The position numbers were made by a program, and so were the translations under genes. From positions 13,233,383 to 13,297,382 of the forward strand of contig OX030955.1 in the NCBI GenBank assembly GCA_943735955.1: a stretch of 64,000 nt of DNA. Reading direction: 5' to 3'. Below the pieces are notes generated by a model. The model had not been told where the DNA came from. It searched no databases and was given only the letters and a program-made list of their open reading frames with translations. Shown here piece after piece: positions 60,001-64,000 of the stretch. Origin of the DNA: Piscicola geometra. Its lineage: Eukaryota; Annelida; Clitellata; Hirudinida; Piscicolidae. Numbering within the stretch: position 1 is the first letter of the stretch; each line of letters starts with the position of its first letter.

Positions 60001-63000
60001 AATGATGACAACAGAATCAACAAGTGTGCCAACTGCTGTATCGACAACAGTGCCGACTACTGTATCAATGATGACAACAGAATCAACAAGTGTGCCAACT
60101 GCTGTATCGACAACAGCGCCGACTACTGTATCAATGATGACAACAGAATCAACAAGTGTGCCAACTGCTGTATCGACAACAGTGCCGACTACTGTATCAA
60201 TGATGACAACAGAATCAACAAGTGTGCCAACTGCTGTATCGACAACAGCGCCGACTACTGTATCAATGATGACAACAGAATCAACAAGTGTGCCAACTAC
60301 TGTATCGACAACAGTGCCGACTACTGTATCAGTGATGACAACAGAATCAACAAGTGTGCCAACTGCTGTATCGACAACAGTGCCGACTACTGTATCAATG
60401 ATGACAACAGAATCAACAAGTGTGCCAACTGCTGTATCGACAACAGTGCCGACTACTGTATCAATGATGACAACAGAATCAACAAGTGTGCCAACTGCTG
60501 TATCGACAACAGTGCCGACTACTGTATTAATGATGACAACAGAATCAACAAGTGTGCCAACTGCTGTATCGACAACAGTAGCGACTACTGTATCAATGAT
60601 GACAACAGAATCAACAAGTGTGCCAACTGCTGTATCGACAACAGTGCCGACTACTGTATCAATGATGACAACAGAATCAACAAGTGTGCCAACTGCTGTA
60701 TCGACAACAGCGCCGACTACTGTATCAATGATGACAACAGAATCAACAAGTGTGCCAACTGCTGTATCGACAACAGTGCCGACTACTGTATCAATGATGA
60801 CAACAGAATCAACAAGTGTGCCAACTGCTGTATCGACAACAGTGCCGACTACTGTATCAATGATGACAACAGAATCAACAAGTGTGCCAACTGCTGTATC
60901 GACAACAGTGCCGACTACTGTATTAATGATGACAACAGAATCAACAATTGTGCCAACTGCTGTATCGACAACAGTGCCGACTACTGTATCAATGATGACA
61001 ACAGAATCAACAAGTGTGCCAACTGCTGTATCGACAGCAAAGCCGACTACTGTATCAATGATGACAACAGAATCAACAAGTGTGCCAACAACTGTATCGA
61101 CAACAGTGCCGACTACTGTATCAATGATGAAAACAGAATCAACAAGTGTGCCAACTGCTGTATCGACAACAGTGCCGACTACTGTATCAATGATGACAAC
61201 AGAATCAACAAGTGTGCCAACTGCTGTATCGACAACAGTGCCGACTACTGTATCAATGATGACAACAGAATCAACAAGTGTGCCAACTGCTGTATCGACA
61301 ACAGCGCCGACTACTGTATCAATGATGACAACAGAATCAACAAGTGTGCCAACTGCTGTATCGACAACAGTGCCGACTACTGTATCAATGATGACAACAG
61401 AATCAACAAGTGTGCCAACTGCTGTATCGACAACAGTGCCGACTACTGTATCAATGATGACAACAGAATCAACAAGTGTGCCAACTGCTGTATCGACAAC
61501 AGTGCCGACTACTGTATTAATGATGACAACAGAATCAACAAGTGTGCCAACTGCTGTATCGACAACAGTGCCGACTACTGTATCAATGATGACAACAGAA
61601 TCAACAAGTGTGCCAACTGCTGTATCGACAGCAAAGCCGACTACTGTATCAATGATGACAACAGAATCAACAAGTGTGCCAACAACTGTATCGACAACAG
61701 TGCCGACTACTGTATCAATGATGAAAACAGAATCAACAAGTGTGCCAACTGCTGTATCGACAACAGTGCCGACTACTGTATCAATGATGACAACAGAATC
61801 AACAAGTGTGCCAACTGCTGTATCGACAACAGCGCCGACTACTGTATCAATGATGACAACAGAATCAACAAGTGTGCCAACTGCTGTATCGACAACAGTG
61901 CCGACTACTGTATCAATGATGACAACAGAATCAACAAGTGTGCCAACTGCTGTATCGACAACAGCGCCGACTACTGTATCAATGATGACAACAGAATCAA
62001 CAAGTGTGCCAACTGCTGTATCGACAACAGTGCCGACTACTGTATCAATGATGACAACAGAATCAACAAGTGTGCCAACTGCTGTATCGACAACAGTGCC
62101 GACTACTGTATCAATGATGACAACAGAATCAACAAGTGTGCCAACTGCTGTATCGACAACAGTGCCGACTACTGTATCAATGATGACAACAGAATCAACA
62201 AGTGTGCCAACTGCTGTATCGACAACAGTGCCGACTACTGTATTAATGATGACAACAGAATCAACAAGTGTGCCAACTGCTGTATCGACAACAGTGCCGA
62301 CTACTGTATCAATGATGAAAACAGAATCAACAAGTGTGCCAACTGCTGTATCGACAACAGTGCCGACTACTGTATCAATGATGACAACAGAATCAACAAG
62401 TGTGCCAACTGCTGTATCGACAACAGCGCCGACTACTGTATCAATGATGACAACAGAATCAACAAGTGTGCCAACTGCTGTATCGACAACAGTGCCGACT
62501 ACTGTATCAATGATGACAACAGAATCAACAAGTGTGCCAACTGCTGTATCGACAACAGTGCCGACTACTGTATCAATGATGACAACAGAATCAACAAGTG
62601 TGCCAACTGCTGTATCGACAACAGTGCCGACTACTGTATCAATGATGACAACAGAATCAACAAGTGTGCCAACTGCTGTATCGACAACAGTGCCGACTAC
62701 TGTATTAATGATGACAACAGAATCAACAAGTGTGCCAACTGCTGTATCGACAACAGTGCCGACTACTGTATCAATGATGACAACAGAATCAACAAGTGTG
62801 CCAACTGCTGTATCGACAGCAAAGCCGACTACTGTATCAATGATGACAACAGAATCAACAAGTGTGCCAACAACTGTATCGACAACAGTGCCGACTACTG
62901 TATCAATGATGAAAACAGAATCAACAAGTGTGCCAACTGCTGTATCGACAACAGTGCCGACTACTGTATCAATGATGACAACAGAATCAACAAGTGTGCC

Positions 63001-64000
63001 AACTGCTGTATCGACAACAGTGCCGACTATTGTATCAATGATGACAACAGAATCAACAAGTGTGCCAACAGCTGTATCGACAACAGTGCCGACTACTGTA
63101 TCAATGATGACAACAGAATCAACAAGTGTGCCAACTGCTGTATCGACAACAGTGCCGACTACTGTATCAATGATGACAACAGAATCAACAAGTGTGCGAA
63201 CTGCTGTATCGACAACAGCGCCGACTACTGTATCAATGATGACAACAGAATCAACAAGTGTGCCAACTGCTGTATCGACAACAGTGCCGACTACTGTATC
63301 AATGATGCCAACAGAATCAACAAGTGTGCCAACTGCTGTATCGACAACAGTGCCGACTACTGTATCAATGATGACAACAGAATCAACAAGTGTGCCAACT
63401 GCTGTATCGACAACAGTGCCGACTACTGTATCAATGATGACAACAGAATCAACAAGTGTACCAACTGCTGTATCGACAACAGTACCGACTACTGTATCAA
63501 TGATGACAACAAAATCAACAAGTGTGCCAACTGCTGTATCGACAACAGTGCCGACTACTGTATCAATGATGACAACAGAATCAACAAGTGTGCCAACTGC
63601 TGTATCGACAACAGTGCCGACTAATGTATCAATGATGACAACAGAATCAACAAGTGTGCCAACTGCTGTATCGACAACAGTGCCGACTATGGTATCAATG
63701 ATGACAACAGAATCAACAAGTGTGCCAACTGCTGTATCGACAACAGTGCCGACTACTGTATCATTGATGACAACAGAATCAACAAGTGTGCCAACTGCTG
63801 TATCGACAACAGTGCCGACTACTGTATCAATGATGACAACAGAATCAACAAGTGTGCCAACTGCTGTATCGACAACAGTGCCGACTACTGTATCAATGAT
63901 GACAACAGAATCAACAAGTGTGCCAACTGCTGTATCGACAACAGTGCCGACTACTGTATCAATGATGACAACAGAATCAACAAGTGTGCGAACTGCTGTA
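2..64000 (+). CDS. Giant mucin-like Thr/Ser/Pro repeat protein, internal fragment
   Basis: This frame has no stop in 21,333 codons; start and end both lie outside the window. Each 66-bp unit gives 22 residues, in two parts: VSMMTTESTSVPTA and VSTTVPTT. Per unit there are 8 Thr, 4 Ser, 4 Val, 2 Pro, 2 Met, 1 Glu and 1 Ala, so Ser and Thr make up 55%. Such composition is typical of O-glycosylated, extended mucin, adhesin or cell-wall stalk domains. I saw no Cys, Trp, Tyr or Phe in any unit. The consensus charge is one Glu per unit, shifted in some units by Thr-to-Lys or Glu-to-Lys changes. The calculated backbone mass is about 2.1 MDa for this window. No signal peptide, anchor or folded domain can be seen because only repeats are present. 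For coding: this is the only forward frame with ATG codons (a Met-Met pair in each unit), it has no stop while the base-1 frame has about 38, and the phase is intact over 64 kb. Against: many recurrent variants change the amino acid in this frame, and no intron, promoter or terminal domain is visible. A satellite array with a chance open frame is the alternative. Confidence 0.58.
529..3300. repeat. 24-unit higher-order repeat (two copies 1,584 bp apart)
   Basis: Marker order in the 18 units from 529 to 1716 is matched by the 18 units from 2113 to 3300. Both begin with a unit carrying GAAAAC (15 C>A) plus TCGTCA (50 A>T). Both then run through a TGTATT unit, an AACAAC unit, a GAAAAC unit with AGTGCTGAC, a TAT-ending unit, and an AGCGCC unit, to a second TCGTCA unit 11 units after the first. 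The one mismatch I noted early in the pair is a GATAAC variant in the unit at 727, absent from its partner at 2311. The material between the copies (1717-2112) holds a run of GAAAAC units, one with TGTAACGAC. The pattern shows duplication of a block in exact register with the 66-bp unit. Confidence 0.85.
3169..4422. repeat. 10-unit higher-order repeat (660-bp spacing)
   Basis: Nine units at 3169-3762 recur in the same order at 3829-4422, offset by 660 bp. The order is: GAAAAC plus TCGTCA; consensus; TGTATT; TGTATT plus AACAAC; GAAAAC; TAT-ending; GAAAAC; consensus; AGCGCC. The unit with both TGTATT and AACAAC is a good diagnostic marker, at 3367 and 4027. The tenth unit differs: the one at 3763 carries AACAAC and the one at 4423 does not. 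The next unit, at 4489, keeps TCGTCA but has lost GAAAAC, which marks the edge of the duplication. Confidence 0.82.
5281..7440. repeat. Less homogenised stretch of the array
   Basis: This part carries many substitutions seen once or only a few times: a TAA in the base-1 frame near 5344 and again near 6466, AAGGGTGCC near 5770, GATGTCAAC near 5820, AACCGC near 5911, ACAAAATC near 6025 and ATCAAAGATG near 6145. The marker order of the flanking higher-order repeats is weak here. The 66-bp register and the open frame from base 2 are still intact: the variants read as Asn, Arg, Ser, a silent Thr, Lys and Lys in that frame. I read it as a segment that has escaped recent amplification. Confidence 0.55.
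7840..10500. repeat. 26-unit higher-order repeat (1,716-bp spacing)
   Basis: Several rare markers recur exactly 1,716 bp (26 units) apart: ACAGTATC at 7855 and 9571; TGCTGAATC near 7963 and 9678, and again near 8358 and 10074; TCGACTAC at 8561 and 10277; GTGCGAAC near 8746 and 10462. The match ends just after the last marker, where one copy has AATAATGAC (near 8788) and the other keeps AATGATGAC. The same pair recurs inside both 5,082-bp blocks downstream (ACAGTATC at 11947 and 13663, then 17029 and 18745), so the 26-unit duplication is older than the 5,082-bp one. Confidence 0.85.
11485..16566. repeat. 5,082-bp (77-unit) block, copy 1
   Basis: This block is repeated directly downstream at 16567-21648 with an exact offset of 77 units. 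Matched rare markers are GATTAC at 11560 and 16642, ATTGCC near 13651 and 18733, a TGA in the base-1 frame (AAGTGAACC) at 15277 and 20359, TATCAACAAC near 15888 and 20970, and GCTTTATCG near 16411 and 21493. It begins with a TGTATT unit that has no match further left, which sets the left edge to within about one unit. A more diverged relative lies upstream: GATTAC at 7534 is 61 units before 11560, and other markers (ACAGTATC 7855 and 11947; GACTGC near 10426 and 14518) are 62 units apart, so one unit was gained or lost. 77 units is seven times the basal 11-unit module. Confidence 0.92.
16567..21648. repeat. 5,082-bp (77-unit) block, copy 2
   Basis: This is a direct tandem copy of 11485-16566. 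The one difference I noticed between the blocks is TGCATC at about 15775 in copy 1, against TGTATC at the matching place in copy 2. Such similarity in an otherwise variable array points to a very recent duplication, or to an assembly artefact. The copy ends where the next unit, at about 21583-21648, is followed by material unlike the copy-1 continuation; the CAACAATGCC variant near 21636 lies at this edge. The frame from base 2 stays open across the junction. Confidence 0.92.
24640..26880. repeat. 17-unit tandem duplication (1,122-bp spacing)
   Basis: Two adjacent blocks share their markers at an offset of 1,122 bp (17 units). AACTGTGCC in an AACAAC unit occurs near 24671 and 25793. CCAATTGCTG occurs at 25117 and 26239. 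ATCATTGATG, AACAGCTG and AACTACTG follow in the same order in each. A further CCAATTGCTG at 27031 is 12 units later, and an earlier one lies at 22147, so this cassette has been copied more than twice in the 22-27 kb part. Confidence 0.82.
28843..29568. repeat. Basal 11-unit module, clear example (726 bp)
   Basis: Eleven successive units carry the order: TCGTCA, consensus, TGTATT, consensus, AACAAC, GAAAAC, TAT-ending (this copy also has AAGTGAGCC), consensus, consensus, AGCGCC, consensus. The next unit, at 29569, starts the cycle again with TCGTCA. The same 11-unit cycle separates the TCGTCA markers at 577 and 1303, and at 2161 and 2887. I take it as the basal higher-order repeat of the array, with copies elsewhere shortened or lengthened by whole units. 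Confidence 0.75.
29239..33600. repeat. About 34-unit higher-order repeat (2,244-bp spacing)
   Basis: TGTGTCAATGATGATAAC recurs at 30097 and 32341, and TACTGAATC at about 31087 and 33331, both 34 units apart. AAGTGAGCC occurs at 29269, 31447 and 32173, with 33 and 11 units between copies. A second TACTGAATC pair (31219 and 33529) is 35 units apart, so single units were gained or lost after the duplication. The stops that these variants make are all in the base-1 frame. In the base-2 frame they read as Val-to-Glu changes. Confidence 0.72.
37717..40050. repeat. 18-unit tandem duplication (1,188-bp spacing)
   Basis: A cassette with AAGTGGGCC followed one unit later by AGAGTCAAC occurs at 37717 and 37774, and again at 38905 and 38962, exactly 18 units apart. 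AACAAC, GAAAAC, TAT-ending and TGTATT units follow each in the same order. Related cassettes return at 42865 and 44251. In the base-2 frame AAGTGGGCC changes Val to Gly and AGAGTC is silent (GAA to GAG). Confidence 0.75.
39170..42475. repeat. 25-unit tandem duplication (1,650-bp spacing)
   Basis: Matched markers at an offset of 1,650 bp include TGTATT at 39271 and 40921, AACAAC near 39441 and 41091, AGCGCC at 39853 and 41503, GAGTCAACGAG near 40018 and 41668, and the rare TGTACCGAC at 40435 and 42085. Each TGTACCGAC is followed by AAGGATGAC, GCGGAC and AAGAGTGCC. The match ends near 42475, where TGTATTGAC has no partner. An older copy of the same cassette sits at 36937, and a later one at 43537. 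Confidence 0.85.
41650..43905. repeat. 22-unit higher-order repeat (1,452-bp spacing)
   Basis: The cassette GAGTCAACGAG, TGTACCGAC, AAGGATGAC, GCGGAC, AAGAGTGCC at about 41668-42200 recurs at about 43120-43650 with an offset of 22 units, twice the basal 11-unit module. It overlaps the right half of the 25-unit duplication, so the same cassette was copied by at least two separate events. GAGTCAACGAG appears once more near 45364, 34 units further on. There the TGTACCGAC position reads TTTATCGAC, and AAGTGTGCC replaces AAGAGTGCC. Confidence 0.78.
47040..50865. repeat. 29-unit tandem duplication (1,914-bp spacing)
   Basis: Markers pair at an offset of 1,914 bp: AGCGCC at 47047 and 48961, AGATTCAAC near 47145 and 49059, CGCACAC at 47181 and 49095, AGTACGGAC at 47443 and 49357, TGCTGAATC near 48223 and 50137, and AAGTGGGCC at 48805 and 50719. 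The two copies are adjacent, at about 47040-48950 and 48955-50865. A related 29-unit-long segment at about 45760-47700 matches 50380-52320 at an offset of 70 units (AGTACGGAC 46321 and 50941; GATTAC 46540 and 51160), so part of the block has been copied three times. Confidence 0.85.
50340..53705. repeat. 3,366-bp (51-unit) block, copy 1
   Basis: This block is repeated immediately downstream with an exact offset of 51 units. Matched rare markers are AGCGCC at 50347 and 53713, AAGTGGGCC at 50719 and 54085, AGTACGGAC at 50941 and 54307 and at 52063 and 55429, GATTAC at 51160 and 54526, GACCACAGTG at 52321 and 55687, CCAATTGCTG near 53101 and 56467, and a TGTACCAAC unit near 53229 and 56595. The left edge is placed just before 50347, because the TAT-ending unit at 53460 in this copy has no match 51 units upstream. 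Confidence 0.88.
53706..57071. repeat. 3,366-bp (51-unit) block, copy 2
   Basis: Direct tandem copy of 50340-53705. The last shared marker is a TAT-ending unit near 56827. Beyond about 57079 the AGCGCC units are spaced differently from those after 53713, which marks the right edge. The copies look almost identical at the markers checked, as with the 5,082-bp pair, so this too is a recent event or an assembly effect. The register and the frame from base 2 are intact across the junction. Confidence 0.87.
60980..62890. repeat. Recurrent GACAGCAAAGCC cassette
   Basis: A unit with the rare combination of 53 A>G and 56-57 GT>AA occurs at about 61031, 61625 and 62813, spaced 9 and 18 units apart. 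Each time it is followed by an AACAAC unit and then a GAAAAC unit. In the frame from base 2 it changes Thr-Val to Ala-Lys, adding a positive charge. The three identical occurrences point to local copying in whole-unit steps. Confidence 0.72.

Larger units (their letters stand above)
1..64000. repeat. 66-bp tandem repeat array, about 969.7 copies
   Basis: Every base belongs to a 66-bp unit repeated head to tail. In the consensus a unit opens with TGTATCAATGATGACAAC, passes through GTGTGCCAACTGC at positions 32-42, then TGTATCGACAACAGTGCC at 43-60, and closes with GACTAC. Unit starts stay at 1 + 66n from base 1 to base 63955, where a 46-bp partial copy runs off the edge. No indel inside a unit was seen. 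Variation is by substitution, with many copies identical to consensus. Recurrent variants are unit position 6 C>T, 15 C>A, 40-41 TG>AA, 45 T>A, 50 A>T, 53 A>G, 57 T>C, 60 C>T and 66 C>T. Consensus composition is 23 A, 16 C, 14 T and 13 G. The unit itself looks like two related parts of 42 and 24 bp. No unique flank, gene or spacer interrupts the array, so no stretch of the window is left undescribed. Confidence 0.99.

Noticed and set aside
1..64000. Antisense open frame giving a Val/Ile/Thr-rich 22-residue repeat
   Set aside because: Its codons are reverse complements of the base-1 frame codons, none of which can become TTA, CTA or TCA by one substitution. It would therefore stay open by chance, and the consensus has no ATG in it.
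1..64000. CRISPR array
   Set aside because: There are no unique spacers. The whole 66-bp unit is repeated, and differences are scattered single bases.
1..64000. Centromeric alpha-satellite or CENP-B-box satellite
   Set aside because: The unit is 66 bp and not about 171 bp, and contains nothing like the CENP-B box. Other satellite classes cannot be excluded.
1..64000. Transposon or insertion sequence, terminal repeats, RNA genes, promoters or terminators inside the array
   Set aside because: No base departs from the 66-bp unit, so there is no room for an inserted element, and the unit has no strong palindrome, T-run or tRNA-like fold that I could see.

Overview
The whole window is one uninterrupted tandem array. 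A 66-bp unit (GC about 44%, 29 of 66 in the consensus) is repeated head to tail from the first to the last base: 969 full copies plus a 46-bp partial copy at the right edge. The register never slips. Units begin at base 1 + 66n throughout: the same unit start is found at 1, 661, 1321, 28843 and 63361. Unit copies differ by substitutions only. I saw no unit-internal insertion or deletion, no other gene, no RNA gene, no mobile element and no single-copy flank. Both array ends lie outside the window.

The forward frame starting at base 2 is open for all 21,333 codons. It encodes a 22-residue repeat rich in Thr, Ser, Pro and Val: a 14-residue half (VSMMTTESTSVPTA) followed by an 8-residue half (VSTTVPTT). 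Twelve of 22 residues are Ser or Thr, as in O-glycosylated mucin, adhesin or cell-wall domains. If expressed, this would be an internal piece of a giant mucin-like protein, over 2 MDa from this window alone, carried on one exon of more than 64 kb. The frame starting at base 1 is Cys-rich but is broken by roughly 38 stop codons. The frame starting at base 3 stops in every unit. One antisense frame is also open, but codon structure alone explains that. The coding reading is my best interpretation; a non-coding satellite array remains possible.

On top of the 66-bp unit there is layered higher-order structure, visible because marker substitutions recur in fixed order. A basal module of about 11 units (726 bp) is clearest at about 0.5-3 kb and 28.8-29.6 kb. 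Larger duplications are stacked on it: 24 units (0.5-3.3 kb), 10 units (3.2-4.4 kb), 26 units (7.8-10.5 kb), a near-exact tandem duplication of 77 units or 5,082 bp (11.5-21.6 kb), 17 units (24.6-26.9 kb), about 34 units (29.2-33.6 kb), 18 units (37.7-40 kb), 25 and 22 units (39.2-43.9 kb), 29 units (47.0-50.9 kb) and 51 units or 3,366 bp (50.3-57.1 kb). This is the signature of repeated unequal exchange or conversion in register with the 66-bp unit.

The organism cannot be named from this sequence. A repeat array of this size, or a mucin-like exon of this size, fits a eukaryote best, probably an animal or protist. That is inference only; nothing in the window is taxonomically diagnostic.
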